A DNA stretch of 64,000 bases. Source: Denticeps clupeoides (Eukaryota; Chordata; Actinopteri; Clupeiformes; Denticipitidae). The position numbers were made by a program, and so were the translations under genes. Shown piece by piece: positions 44,801 to 57,500 of this stretch. Below the pieces are notes generated by a model. It saw nothing but the letters and a program-made list of their open reading frames with translations, searched no databases and was not told the DNA's origin. The stretch is from assembly GCF_900700375.1 (NCBI RefSeq), contig NC_041708.1:37807204-37871203 (forward strand), read 5' to 3'. Within the stretch, counting starts at the first letter, position 1, and every line of letters begins with the position of its first letter.

Positions 44801-47800
44801 AACCAACATAAAGAACCAGAAATACAATGAAAGGAGTGAGATGGACAGACAGAAGCTCCTGCAGTCAAATAAAGAGGTCCTTCTGAAACTATCAAATCTG
44901 GCCTTCAGACAGCTGGAGAAGGGAAACCTCTTGTTTTATGAAGAAGACCTGAGAGAGTGTGGAATAGACGTCACTGCTGCCTCAGTCTACTCTGGGATGT
45001 GCACTGAGATCTTTAAGGAGGAATCTGTGTTTCAGCAGAAGAAGATCTACTGCTTTGTGCATCTGAGCATCCAGGAGTTTCTTGCTGCTTTCTGGGTGTT
45101 TTACTGCTATGTAAAGAAGAACATGGAGGAGCTGAAGATGTTTGTTACAAGACAGAAGAGAGAAATCACAAGAATCTCTTTGCTCTCTATCATGAGGACA
45201 TTTTCCTCAAGACCAAAGATGCCACTAGATGATCTTCTGAAAGCTGCTGTTGATAAATCCCTACAGAGTGAGAACGGACATCTGGATCTTTTCCTCCGTT
45301 TCTTTCTGGGAATTTCACTGGAGTCCAACCAAGAACTCCTACAAGGTCTCCTGCCCCGAACTAAGAGCAGCTCAGAGAGTCTCCAGAGAACAAGTCAGTA
45401 CATCAAAGAGAAACTGATCAATTTGAGGGAAGAGGATACTACCAACGACAATGTGATTACAGACAATAACGTCTCCACTGAAAGAGCCATGAATCTTCTG
45501 CTCTGCCTGCTTGAGATGAAGGACTCTTCACTGCATGAGGAGACTGATGTGTTGGTGAAATCAGGTAAAAATCTTTCTCCTGCCCACTGCTCAGTACTGG
45601 CCTACATGATCCTGGTATCAGAGGATGTTCTGGATGAGTTTGACCTGAAGAAATACAAGACAGATGATGGTGGTCGTGAGAGACTGATGATCTCAGTGAG
45701 GAACTGTAGAAAGGCTCGGTGAGTTCCTGACTGAAGATCTTTCAGTCTAACAGTTTATATCATAAATGTGCTGTTTATGCTGAACACAGCCCCACTGCAT
45801 ACAGCGTCCAGTAAGGACCAACAGTCACTACAGATGAAATGATCCATCAAATATCATGTAACACACAGCTGTAAATATGTCTTTACAGTCTGGACTACTG
45901 TAACCTCACTGCGTGGTCCTGTAAGACTGTAGCAGCAGCTCTCCAGTCACCAGACTCACATCTGACTGATCTGGACCTGAATTTCAACAAGATCCTGGAT
46001 TCAGGAGTGGAACACATCTGTGTAGGACTGGAGTCTTCATGCTGTAAACTGGAGACTCTCAGGTTAGAACAAGACTAATCAGATTTTTCATCCATTTGCA
46101 ATAGAACAAAAAGAAATTACAGGAATAAACAAATATCACAAAAAAATTTATAAAAGTATCAACATAACTAGATCTTGCTGTCATATCGGCGCCACTCTGT
46201 CATCTGATCCACATCTTCATGTCCGGTCTACTGATTCCAAGCCACGCCCATGTCTCCTCCACAGCACCTGTTCCCTTCTTTATTAAAGGACGTCCTGTGT
46301 CATTGTTCCCTGGCTGATCTTGGACCTGTGACCCCATTCTGTTTCTGCCACCGTATTGCAGAAGAGCTTAATGGTCCACGTCTGTGTAGGATTCCTGGTC
46401 TGGGTTCTAATTTCAGTCAGCGTGTCTCTTCCCAGTCTGTGTTGTAACCTGGTCTACGTTCCTCCATCATGTCTGAGTTCTCCCTGTGTCTAGGTCAGTG
46501 TCCGGCTCTTCTGGGTCTCAGTTTGGTTAGTGTCAGCCCGTGTTTGTGTCGTGATACTTGCTTTTCTGTGTGGAATTTTGTATGATTCCTCTTGTGTATC
46601 TGCTCCAGGTCTCGCAGATTTTCTCCCAGGTTTTCTTAGAAAGCAGGGATAATTCTATTTGAACAGGACCTAGATACGTGTCTTCAGGCCTTTATCTCTT
46701 GTAGGTTAGACTGGTGCAGTTCTCTCTCCTGACTGCTCTTCACAAAAAGACCACCAGACAGCTGCTGTAACTCCTTCTAAATCCTAACAAATACCAAGAG
46801 GAGAGAGGACATGAGTCCAGTTCTTCTCAGATCCCTGCACTGGTTCCCTGTCACTTACAGAACTGATCTCAAAGCTTTACTGCTTATTTACACTGAAGGG
46901 TTTAGTTCTGAAATATATTTCTGTAATGTTTGGTAGGTCTGGTAGATCAGCTGGGTTGAGGAGGCAAGTGCTGAAATAAAGTATTTTAGTAGAATTTACT
47001 GAAATTTATTTTCTGATTTTATTAATGTACAGTTATGGCCTAAATATTGCCATTCTGTACTTATGTCAGAAAATGCACCACTTGTCCGAGAAAAATGTTA
47101 AATTCCAAATTGCTTTGTTATTGTCGTGTTTATTTCTTTTGTTGGCACTGGGAGAACACAAAAAATCGGAGCCATTCTACGCTGGACATGATGACCGTCA
47201 ACTTAAAGCCTGATTTTAATCGCTGTGAGACAAAACACGAGGACACTAAACAGGAAAGTGTCAACAAATGAAATAAACATGAAAATAACAAAGAATTTAC
47301 AATAAATTTTTGGTTCAAGATGTAAATGCAGGGATGCAAATAATATGATTCATATAAATATTTTCATGCCAATAAACTTGTATGCATGTGGGTTTGTACA
47401 TAATAATCTGATGTATCATCATGTTTCTTCCAGGCTGTGTGGCTGTTCCCTCTCAGCTGGTTTCTGTTCAGCTCTGTCTTCAGCTCTCAGATCAAACTCC
47501 TCACGTCTGAGACTCCTGGACCTGAGTAGCAATAATCTGCACGATTCAGGAGTTGAACTTCTCTCTACAGCACTGGAGGATCCACACTGTAAACTGGAGG
47601 ATCTACGGTGAGTGTTGATATCAGGAATGAATATTAATATTTGATGTAAAATTATATTTGAACAAAAACTGCATATTTGGTGACTACATGAAATAAAACC
47701 AAAAGCAGTGAGAGGCCGAAGTCGAGTTTCACTTATTGGACTGACGCGTTTATAAAAACACAATCCAGTGTCGATCAAAGGTTCTACAAAACTTTATTCT

Positions 47801-50800
47801 GACGTTAAGATGTTATCAAGCGCATATTTACTGACAGCCCAGCAGTAGAATTAAACAGCTTATATAAGGTAACATGCAAGTGGTGGTGAGCAGTCAGTAA
47901 AGAATACAGCAAACCACGGTACAAATCCATAATTTTACAATAATTAACAGCTATAATAATGTCAAAATATATAAATACAATATCTGTAAAGATTCACATC
48001 ACATATAACATTCTAATACCAGCATGAAGCATCTGAATAAATCGTTAAACGTGAAATAAATGTTTAAAACTGTGTTTATCTACAGGTAAATAAAGAGTAA
48101 TAATGACATTCTAATAATCTGATGTATCATCATGTTTCTTCCAGGCTGCGTGGCTGTTCCCTCTCAGCTGTGAGCTGTTCAGCTCTGTCCTCAACTCTCA
48201 GATCAAACTCCTCACGTCTGAGACTCCTGGACCTGAGTAGCAATAATCTGCAGGATTCAGGAATGGAACTTCTCTCTACAGCACTGGAGGATCCACACTG
48301 TAAACTGGAGACTCTACGGTGAGTGTTGATATCAGGACTGAATATTAATTTTTCATGGAAATACTTTTGGAGAAAAAACATTTCAGCAGCAGAGTTTTAT
48401 TATGATCAGTTTTATACAAGACGTGGTTTTATTTTTAGAAAGTGGTGAAAAGTTAATGTTCATCATGAAACACTTTAATATCCAGGAGAGAAACACCTTC
48501 AACATCAATCTGAGTAAAAACATCAAAACATCTGAGTAAATTATTAATGTGAAATAAATTATTAAAACTAAATATAAAATTCATGATAAAGTGTATGTGT
48601 TTATCTACAGGTAAATAAAGAGTAATAATGTCTGTAATAATCTGATGTATCATCATCTTTCTTCCAGGCTGCGGTGCTGTTCCCTGTCAGCTGTGAGCTG
48701 TTCAGCTCTGTCCTCAACTCTCAGATCAAACTCCTCACGTCTGAGACTCCTGGACCTGAGTAGCAATAATCTGCAGGATTCAGGAATGGAACTTCTCTCT
48801 ACAGCACTGGAGCATCCACACTGTAAACTGGAGGATCTACGGTGAGTGTTGATTGAATGTTAATTTGTCATGGAAATACTTTTGATGTTACGTCCTGGTC
48901 TGGGTCACGAACGTGAACAGTTAGAAAGAGGGAGGGAAACGCCACAAACGTTTTAGGGAGGTCAGTTTAATAAATCGACACAGTACAATTCAAGCCTTGA
49001 AACAAGACAACAGTCACACCATGAAAAAGCACAGAGTAGACTACTGTGAACGGGGCATCTGTCTGGTGTATTTCCCCCTTCTGCCTTTTACTCGTCGCAG
49101 CAGACCACCGTCCACACACCTTACACAACACACTCACTCACACCACACACACACACCACACTCACTCACACCACACACACACCACACATACACACACTCA
49201 CACGATGCACACACACACCCCTTTACTGTAAGAATACTGCTGTCTAATACTGTCATGCATATCTACTGTATAAAAGGACCAGACTGCCTGTTCCTGGTTA
49301 GACAACCTGTACCGCTGTACTGACTCGTCTCCTCGTACCAGAATATAAACTTACTCAACTTGGTCCAACAACACAACTGGATTATTTTCTATTAAGAGGA
49401 AAATAATTTTAACAAAAACTAATTATAAAATTCATGTTAAAGTGTGTGTGTTTATCTACTGGTAAATAAAGAGTAATAAGAACTGTAATATTCCGATGTA
49501 TCATTATGTTCCATCAAAATATATTTGATGTAAATATATTTGAAGAAAACTGCATATTTGGTGACTACATCAAATAAATCCAAAATCAGTGAGAGGTCGA
49601 AGTCGAGTTTCACTTATTTATAAAAACACAATCCAGTGTCGATCAAAGGTTCCACAAAACTTTATTCTGTAAAACAGACCATATGGTGTGGGGTGAGAGA
49701 ACAGAGTGTAGAAAAACTCTTTCTCCCTCCACACAAAGCACTGTATTCAACCACTCCAATTTGATGTTGCCTGCCAGAAAGAGGCATGGCACAATAGAGG
49801 TTAAAAATGAACAGTTTCTAATTTATTAACACCGGTAAACAATTATTGTAGTTACATGTGGATATTGAATGTAAAAAGGTACCAATGTTACAGAGAAAAT
49901 AAAAATGAGAAGAAAGAGTAAAGGGGGTGAGAGAGAGAGAGAGAGAGAGAAAAGCCATGAGAAAAAAATGGGAGAAGAGAAAAAGACTCAGAAGCCTTCC
50001 GGCTTCCGATGGAAAAACCCCTGAGCAAGGAAGCTCAGACCCTTTTCCACATGTGAGCAGACCTTTATACCCCTGGCCTACAGGAAGTTGTCACTGGCCT
50101 ACAGGAAATTGTCACTGGAGTACAGGAAGTTGTCACTGACCAATCAGAACCTGTTGTTTCTGATGTCACGCCCCTGGTGCCTCCCATCTGGGGAAGACAA
50201 AGAGAGTAGGCGGTCCTGGCGGCTGACACTTCACACATTGCCGTCAGACAAAAGGCATGTAAAACAGAGGTGTTGAATCTTCACGCACAACTATTGACAC
50301 AGGAATGTCACATATCTTCTTGTAGACGGTCGCTATGCAAATCAAAAGCATGCTCGTGTGATGTCCATTCTTACAATTCTGACATTAAGACGTTATCATG
50401 CGCACATTTACTGACAGCCCAGCAGTAGAATTAAACAGCTTATATAAGGTAACATGCAAGTGGTGGTGAGCAGTCAGTAAAGAATACAGCAAAGCACGTT
50501 ATAAATCAACAATTTTACAAAAATTAACAGCTATAAAATAATATCTCACAAATATAATATCTGTAAAGATTCATATCACCTATAACATTCTAATAACAGC
50601 ATGAAGCATCTGAATAAATTGTTAAAAGTGAAATAAATGTTTAAAACTGTGTGTTTATCTACAGGTAAATAAAGAGTAATAATGACATTCTAATAATCTG
50701 ATGTATCATCATGTTTCTTCCAGGCTGCGTGACTGTTCCCTCTCAGCTGTGAGCTGCTCAGCTCTGTCCTCAACTCTCAGATCAAACTCCTCACGTCTGA

Positions 50801-51964
50801 GACTCCTGGACCTGAGTAGCAATAATCTGCAGGATTCAGGAGTGGAACTTCTCTCTACAGCACTGGAGGATCCACACTGTAAACTGGAGGATCTACGGTG
50901 AGTGTTGATATCAGGACTGAATGTTAATATTTGATGTAAATATATTTGAACAAAAACTGCATATTTAGTGACTACATGAAATAAAACCAAAAGCAGTGAG
51001 AGGCCGAAGTCGAGTTTCACTTATTGGTCCAACGCGTTTATAAAAACACAATCCAGTGTCGATCAAAGGTTCTACAAAACTTTATTCTGACATTAAGACG
51101 TTATCATGCGCACATTTACTGACAGCCCAGCAGTAGAATTAAACAGCTTATATAAGGTAACATGCAAGTAGTGGTGAGCAGTCAGTAAAGAATACAGCAA
51201 ACCACGTTACAAATCCACAATTTTACAAAAATTAACAGCTATAATAATGTCAAAATATACAAATACAATTTCTGTAAAGATTCACATCACATATAACATT
51301 CTAATACCAGCATGAAGCATCTGAATAAATCGTTAAAAGTGAAATAAATGTTTAAAACTGTTTATCTACAGGTAAATTAAGAGTAATAATGACATTCTAA
51401 TAATCTGATGGATCATCATGTTTCTTCCAGGCTGCGGAGCTGTAAACTCTCAGCTGGTTGCTGTTCAGCTCTGTCCTCAACTCTCAGATCAAACTCCTCA
51501 CGTCTGAGACTCCTGGACCTGAGTTACAATAATCTGCAGGATTCAGGAGTGGAACTTCTCTCTACAGCACTGGAGGATCCACACTGTAAACTGGAGGATC
51601 TACGGTGAGTGTTGATATCCGGACTGAATGTTAATAAGAAGTGTCTGTGTGTGTTTGTGTGTTTGCGTGGTGACAATGAGACATCAGTAGAAATGATCAA
51701 CAAACTCATTCTTCTGTAAAAGCTACACATTATGAATATGAATAGAATATTAATAACGATTCCAATAAAGCAGCATTATTAAACCAAGTATTAACTTTGC
51801 ATCAGTAGAGAGCAGCAAAGATCAGATCTGGTCTAACTGGACCTTCATTATACAGGAGAAGATTTAGGTTTAATCTTCCTACAGCAGTATAGTACTAACA
51901 CTGTCCTGTTCTCTACAGAACCGATCGTGGTGACTTGGTTAAAATGAAGAAACACAAGAAGTAG
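41844..51964 (+). CDS. Fish NLRC3-like NLR protein (FISNA-NACHT-LRR, no B30.2)
   Basis: A cytosolic nucleotide-binding immune sensor of the expanded teleost NLR-C group. Exons: 41844-41998 (start codon 41844; exon begins 41821), 42752-42840, 43807-45718, LRR exons 45889-46062, 47434-47607, 48145-48318, 48668-48841, 50724-50897, 51431-51604, and terminal 51919-51964. All phases agree, giving 1081 aa. The N-terminus has the motif [20 protein letters not shown] common in this group; no PYD or CARD is seen. Next come FISNA (~82-155), NACHT with Walker A GVAGIGKT (~190) and Walker [10 protein letters not shown], helical domains, and six 58-aa LRR units ([20 protein letters not shown]). The tail is [15 protein letters not shown]30.2 is absent. 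Polyadenylation signal at 52415-52420. Ligand unknown. Confidence 0.9.
43162..43673 (+). mobile_element. SINE-A copy split by a later insertion
   Basis: The head and B box (43162-43257) and the body and tail (43559-43673) of one SINE-A are separated by 301 bp of foreign DNA. Intron just before the NACHT exon. Confidence 0.9.
43258..43558. mobile_element. Probable solo LTR, Gypsy-like, inside the SINE-A
   Basis: 301 bp flanked by a 5-bp duplication AAGAC (43253-43257 and 43559-43563). The ends resemble the TGTCAGG...GTGACA termini common in fish Gypsy LTRs. No internal genes are present; treated as a fossil, younger than the SINE it splits. Confidence 0.6.
46063..47433. other. Long intron between LRR exons 1 and 2, nothing recognised
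   Basis: 1371 bp with a TC-rich middle part (46,200-46,860) and no recognisable mobile element or additional LRR exon. It lacks the repeat unit found in the other LRR introns. Confidence 0.6.
47620..51430 (+). repeat. Tandemly amplified LRR exon-intron units
   Basis: An intron block (AAAACTGCATATTTGGTGAC ... GTCGATCAAAGGTTCTACAA ... TATAAGGTAACATGCAAGTG) occurs at 47640-48110, in two pieces at 49540-49667 and 50376-50690, and at 50930-51400. It is close to identical each time and is followed by an LRR exon. The shorter intron before 48668 lacks it. This shows amplification of whole exon-plus-intron units. Confidence 0.9.
49668..50375. mobile_element. Probable solo LTR (about 0.7 kb) in a duplicated NLR intron
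   Basis: Begins TGTAAAACAGACC, ends TTCTTACA, and is flanked by ATTC on both sides (49664-49667, 50376-50379). The sister introns keep the uninterrupted ATTCTGAC site. It contains three direct repeats of a ~22-bp CTGGCCTACAGGAAGTTGTC motif (about 50070-50138), as in LTR enhancers, and a (GA)n run (49928-49951). No internal genes remain; fossil of a retrovirus-like or Gypsy-like element. Confidence 0.75.
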
Positions 51965-52439
51965 CAGAAGAAAAGGATCAGCAGCTGGTACAGAACCTGT
52001 CCAACATAATCATGAACATCTTCACATCTTCAAGCAGCACACACACAGCAGCCTCTTCCTGAGGGAACACACCAGTTAGATGAATGGAGGATTTTCCTGA
52101 TGAACATCTACTGACCTCTACTGAACCTGGACTGTGGGATTGTAAAATTGTAGATTCCAGGTCCATGACTGCCTGAAGTGCAGAGAGGGGAGAGTCTTGT
52201 TGGGGGTGGATGACCACTGGATTCCAGTATTAGGAGTTCTGTTTGGACCATTCAGGAACATCAAAGGACAATCTGATAGCTCTGCTGCTACCTTATTGGG
52301 AGCCAAATGTCCAGTATGAAGGAGGTCCCCCCTGTTATGATGTTTGCATGTCCCCCATGTTAGAGGACATCTGGATAAGCAGATGGGTGGCAGCTGCTTC
52401 TGTTCCATTTATGGAATAAATCATATGGCACCTTTTTAG

Positions 52440-53335
52440 CTGTGGTGATGATAGACCAGGTTCCAGGAGATCTAACAGCTTCTCGTCCCTCAGATCTTTC
52501 TGATGTGACAGGTCTTTCCCTTGTCTTTCTGAGACAGCATATGGTGTAAATGTCCTTCATTGCAGAAAGTGGCGTTCAGATGATCTTCTGCACCATCTTC
52601 TCCACTCTCTGCTGGGCCTCATTGTCTCATGCAGTGCAGCCGCCGTACCAGGATGTGATGTTCCCCGTTAAGGTGGATTCCACAGCTCACCTGTAGAAGC
52701 TTGTGAGGACTGAGCTTCTGTAGAACACTTGTTCTTGTTATGCTGATTAACAGCAGTTCATGTTATGCTTCTCAGAATGAGGGTAGAGAAATACATAGTG
52801 CGCATGTGCAGGAGGCCATGTTGATTTACCGTGGAAGAGCAGAAGTTCATCTGTCTGTAGCACTCGTGCAAGTTCTGTAATAAAACTGGACTCCAGAGTT
52901 ATAAAGCCACATAAGAGAACAGGTTCCCATCCTCGCTTTCTTCAGACATCTGAGGAGGTAAACTCGTTGGTGGGCCTTCTTGGTGACAGCTGCAGCATGC
53001 TCTGTAAACTTGAGGCTGGCACTGAGGGTGACCCTGAGGAACCTGAAGCTGCTGACCCTCTCCACAGCATCTCCGATGTAGATGGGGGGGGTGAGCCGCA
53101 TGTTCCTTCATGAAGTCCATTACCAGCCCCTTAGTTTTGCTGACGTTGAGAAGGACGTTGTTCTGCCAAGAGTCTGAACTCCTCTCTGTAGGCCGTTTCA
53201 TCGTTGTTGGTAGTCAGGCCCACGATGGTGGTGACGTCAGTGAACTTGATGATTATGTTGGAGACGTGTCTGGCCACACAATCGTGTGAAATTGGTGTGA
53301 ACAGTGAGATGTGAGGCGGCCTGGAATGTCATCTA
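52440..53335 (-). mobile_element. LINE ORF2 fragment, antisense (copy 2)
   Basis: Same element as at 35225-36130, here without the SINE. Minus-strand pieces include NVSKTKGLVMDFMKEH, VERVSSFRFLRVTLSASLKF and NITSWYGGCTA. Immediately upstream (53,400-53,640) a further minus-strand stretch, FNISGDFNQVDISPACLL ... LGWSDHAAVLLLHE, looks like an endonuclease remnant. Confidence 0.8.
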
Positions 53336-53719
53336 GATTTTATTAAAAAGTCCGGCACAGACACATGAAACCAGCGACCACTGTGTCCCTCTCATCCAGG
53401 TCAGAGGATGAGTCCACACAGTCAAAGCAGACCTGCAGCATGTCCTCCTCCTCCTCATGTGTCCAGCACTCCAGGTCCTTTTCATGCAGGAGAAGCACGG
53501 CTGCGTGGTCTGACCAACCCAGATGCCCCCTAGTGTCCCGTGTAGCAGTGATCAAGCGTCCCAGCAGGAGACATGCTGGTGAAATGTCCACCTGGTTAAA
53601 GTCCCCAGATATGTTAAAGAATCTGTAAGATGGGAAATTCCAGGTCCATGGCATTTTGTGATCTTGTCTTTGGTGAAGAACCTCGCTTGTATCTTTATGA
53701 AGCAAGAGATCAGATGAGT

Positions 53720-54612
53720 GTTTTAATACAGTGTGTGCACTTTATCTACAAGTCCATCAGGACGTGCGTCCTCCTGGCTGGTAATGAGCTGGTAAAGTTC
53801 CCCTGGGCTGGAATATGAACTGCTGTCATAAACACTGAGCCGAATTCTCTCGGTAAGTAGAACGTCCTGCACTTGACCAGCAGAAACTCCATGTCTGGGG
53901 AGCAGTTTTATGAAATGATCTCCTCGTCCGTGTGTGCCGGAGTGATGTGGTTTTGTGAAGTGTATTTCTCTAGATGTGTGCTTTGTGTCTTTTATTTTCT
54001 TATTTTCTAAAGACTTTTATTTTGGTTACCTGTATTCTGGTGAGGATGAGAGGGAAATATAGTGACAATCTGGGTGTTTAATTAATTGTGGAATATCTAA
54101 GGGTGTTAGTGTTTCTGGTTCTATCAAATATGTTTCTGTATTTTCTGTTTAATTTATGGTTATTGTGAAAAGTTATATGAGTTATAAAACTCTGTATTGT
54201 ATGGTAGCAGCCGTGCCCTTGGGTTAGTGGGTCGGAGACCTGGTTCCGTTCTCTTGAACACATGGCGTGGGCTGTAAGAGGTACGTGGGGTTGGTGCCCA
54301 GAATGTTATTTTGTATTGTAAATCATGTACATATTAAGAATATTCTGTGTGTGCGTGTTCTTATAATACTGTATATTGTAGAGAGAGGCGCAGGAAGGAC
54401 GGAGACGCGATGTTGTGACGCGACTTTGCTTTTTGTGCAGAAAAATACACGTGGTTAAGCGATCTCTTGGTGTCATCTCGTCATTTGCTGTTCGAGGAGC
54501 AAAATAAAAAAATGCAACGCAGAAGAAGAAGTGCTTCATAACCACTGTGAAGAATGTAACCACCCTTTTAGCAGATATGTACATGGAAGATGAAGCTCAA
54601 GTGATTATTCTT
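53720..54612. other. Intergenic, nothing recognised
   Basis: No supportable gene. The stretch near 54,370-54,520 has a moderately GC-rich, transcribed-repeat look but matches nothing I recognise. Confidence 0.5.
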
Positions 54613-54857
54613 TAAAGTGAAGTGATTGTCACATGTGATACAAAGCAGCACAGCACACGGTGCACAGAGTGAAATTTGTCCTCTGCATTTAACCCATCAC
54701 CCTGAGTGAACAGTGGGCACCATGACCCGGGGAGCAGTGTGTGGGGACGGTGCTTTGCTCAGTGGCACCTCAGTGGCACCTTGGCGGATCGGGATTCAAA
54801 GCGGCAACCTTCTGATTACGGGGCCGCTTCCTTAACCGCTAGGCCACCACTGCCCCG
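54613..54857 (-). mobile_element. SINE-B copy, antisense, full length
   Basis: Complete element with an extra GTGGCACCTCA duplication (near 54760-54780), shared with the copy at 59908. Confidence 0.93.
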
Positions 54858-54879
54858 TTCTAGGGGGACCAGTGTCTAG

Positions 54880-56085
54880 GTTCGTGGAGGTAATTGCTGT
54901 GCTATGTGATAGTCAGGGGGAAAAGATGCACAGACCAGGGGAGACAGTTAAATATAATATAACTTGCTATTATATTTCAATGCTGAATAAGAAAATGTAC
55001 AAACAAACGGCCGACATTCACTATACAAAAAAAACACTTAAGACACTAAAAAATATATAAAACTATAACTTAATATTTCACTCGTAACAATTTCCAATGA
55101 TGATAAACTCTCTCTTTTTCCTTCTTCTCAGGTTGAGTTGTTTTCTCCTGGTCAAATAAGATGCAACAGTGCTGGGTTACGTTCAGATTTCTCTTCTCTG
55201 TCAGATCTTGGTCAGTAGGTGCGGTCAGTGTCAATGATGTCAAGTCAAGTCCTACCTAACCGGTGACTTGTATGATGGAGAAAGAATGGAGAAGTCCCCT
55301 CTCAGACTGGTGAAGAATATCCGCTTTCCCAGCGGCTCCAGCTTTCAATTCTGACGTCCAAGAAAGGTGCAATGGGTCAAAAACACCTACCCTGCATAAC
55401 AACAACGTACAAACTTATTGTTTCAGGCATAACCTTTAAATCATTATGGCCAAATCTCTGTAAAATTCTTAGTTTCTCAAAATGAAATAATTTTCCAAAT
55501 TACATTACATGGAATACTAGTTTTTTTTCTGTATCCTTCTATGAAGGGTTGTTTTAATCTATGCTAAATGAATGACCACGTGTTTTAGTTTATTACCCAT
55601 ATAATTATGATTATTTACTCTTTTTAATCATTAATTATGATTTCAAGTTAAATTAACATTTAACTTCATGAACTAATTTATTATTCAAAATGAAATATTC
55701 CGCAGTTAGATTTAACACACCAAGACACACCAAGTACACGCAAACCCTGCATTCACAGGTTCTGGGTTATCTCAGGCGCTTTGGGTATTTCTATTAACGC
55801 TGGTTTTGGGGGTTAAAACCACTTTTATTCAACCGAAATTTGTCTCTCTCTTTCGCTCCTCGTGGTGCTGCGTTGTGCTGACTAACTTGCTAACTAAATG
55901 AGGGCGGGACTTGCTCCTCTCCTGCAATGGCGATACAGGACTGAGCGGCCTGACCAATAGCAAATAAACCAAATAACTTTAAATAATCATAGTTTTGTTT
56001 ACCATGAAGTAATAAGAACAAAAAAATACACTTTACATGAGTTGCACCATCCCTAAATGAAATGAGGGAATCTTTCTACTGGGTT
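54880..56085. other. AT-rich intergenic, nothing recognised
   Basis: About 1.2 kb without ORFs, motifs or repeats that I can assign. Confidence 0.55.
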
Positions 56086-56220
56086 ACACTTGGGTTCCAG
56101 AGCCAATGCTATGTGTCGAGGTGAGTCCGACTATATCTAGTCGCTTAACATCTTCCACCAGCTCCAGCTCCTTTCCCGCCAGAGAGCTGACGTTCCATGT
56201 CCAATAGCCAGTTTCCTTGT
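56086..56220 (-). mobile_element. LINE endonuclease N-terminal fragment (I/Nimb-like), antisense
   Basis: Minus-strand WNVSSLAGKELELVEDVKRL followed by DIVGLTSTHSIGSGTQ matches the start of the endonuclease domain of a widespread LINE type. Very short relic. Confidence 0.6.
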
Positions 56221-56530
56221 CCACGCATCGGTCTTCCAGAGACTCATCCATCCCAAAGACCGAATACCAAAACAGAAGAAGAGCAATGTAGTGTATGCTG
56301 TCCAGTGCGGTGAAGAGAAGCTGCACATCGGGGAAACCAAACAGCTGCTACACAGGAGGATGGCCCAGCACACAAGGAGCAACACCTCAGTGCCAGAATC
56401 AGCTGTGTACCTTCATCTCAGGGACAAAGGACACTCTTTTTTTTGGACGAGAGAAGATAGGTGGTTTGAGAGAGTGAGGGAAGCTTTGCATGTGCAAATC
56501 AACAAACTCTCACTCAACAAAGGTGGAGAT
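56220..56530 (+). mobile_element. Penelope-like element 3' fragment (GIY-YIG endonuclease)
   Basis: Plus-strand VVYAVQCGEEKLHIGETKQL, LHRRMAQHTRSNT, AVYLHLRDKGHSF and EDRWFERVREALHV form the GIY-YIG domain of Penelope-like retroelements. Only the C-terminal end is present. Confidence 0.8.
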
Positions 56531-56614
56531 AAATGTTTAAAAATGTTTGTTTATCTACAGGTAAATAAAGAGTAATAATGACTGTAATAATCTGATGTAT
56601 CATGTTTCTCCCAG

Positions 56615-56650
56615 GCTTCGGTAGTGTAAACTCTCTGCTGGTTGCTGTTC
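56615..56650 (+). pseudogene. NLR LRR-exon remnant, first 36 nt
   Basis: The intron tail (TCTACAGGTAAATAAAGAGT ... TTTCTCCCAG) and the start of an LRR exon (GCTTCGGTAGTGTAAACTCT) are recognisable, then a LINE begins. The fragment has an in-frame stop (TAG) and is dead. Confidence 0.75.
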
Positions 56651-57300
56651 ATATCAGGCAGCTTCAAAGGATCATCAAAGCAGCTGGTAACATCATCGGA
56701 GCGTCTCTTCCGCCACTGCAGGACATCTTCTACAAGCGCTGCATCAGAAGAGCCTCCTGCATCGTGCTCGACCCCTCACATCCATCACATAAACTTTTTA
56801 CACTCCTCCCATCTGGCAGACGCTACCGTATCATCAGGTCTCGATCCTCCAGGATGCGTGATAGCTTCTTCCCACAAGCCATCAGGCTCTTGAACACACT
56901 ACCTGCACTCATACTTCCCCCCACACACACTCGCACTGTGGACTAACTCTGTTGCACCTCTGCACTTTATACCTCATTGCTGCAAATATGCACACGCTGC
57001 TATACGGACTACCTCTTCTTGTTGTACTGAAACCAATAACTGTACTATCACTACTGTTGTTTATTTGCACAGTCTAAACATTATCACTGGTCACTTTTTA
57101 ACACTTCATTTTTAGCTAAATTGTATATTCTGTATCCTATTTATTTATATATTGTATTTCATGTGACGCATCTGTTTTCTGTTTTTTTGTTGTCTACTTT
57201 TATGTTGCACTGTAAACTGGAGCCACAGCTTCTCGTCTCTCTGTATATCTGCACAATATATAGAAGAGATGACAATAAAGGTTACTTGAACTTGAACTTG
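56651..57300 (+). mobile_element. LINE 3' end (ORF2 C-terminus plus 3'UTR)
   Basis: Plus-strand LQRIIKAAGNIIGASLPPLQ, RCIRRASCIVLDPSHPSHKL and LPSGRRYRIIRSRSSRMRDS, then IRLLN, form the ORF2 C-terminal segment of fish LINEs. The 3' end has AATAAAGGTTACTTGAACTT repeats. It truncates the LRR remnant. Confidence 0.8.
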
Positions 57301-57325
57301 ATCTCTGTACTAAGGTCGAAGATTT

Positions 57326-57500
57326 CTGCTGCCCTCTGGTGGATTATTAATGTTACTGCTATATTAGAGTTGTCTGCTGCCCTCTGGTGGATTATTAATG
57401 TTACTGCTACATTAGTGTTGTCTGCTGCCCTCTGGTGGATTATTAATGTTACTGCTATATTAGAGTTGTCTGCTGCCCTCTGGTGGATTATTAAGGTTAA
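57326..57500. repeat. 48-bp satellite, array 1 (4 copies) with CTCF-like motif
   Basis: CTGCTGCCCTCTGGTGG starts at 57326, 57374, 57422 and 57470, period 48. Its complement, CCACCAGAGGGCAGCAG, fits the CTCF core consensus. Confidence 0.93.

Noticed and set aside
47025-47271. Two short open frames in an NLR intron
   Set aside because: AT-rich intron with no homology or repeat in the sister introns.
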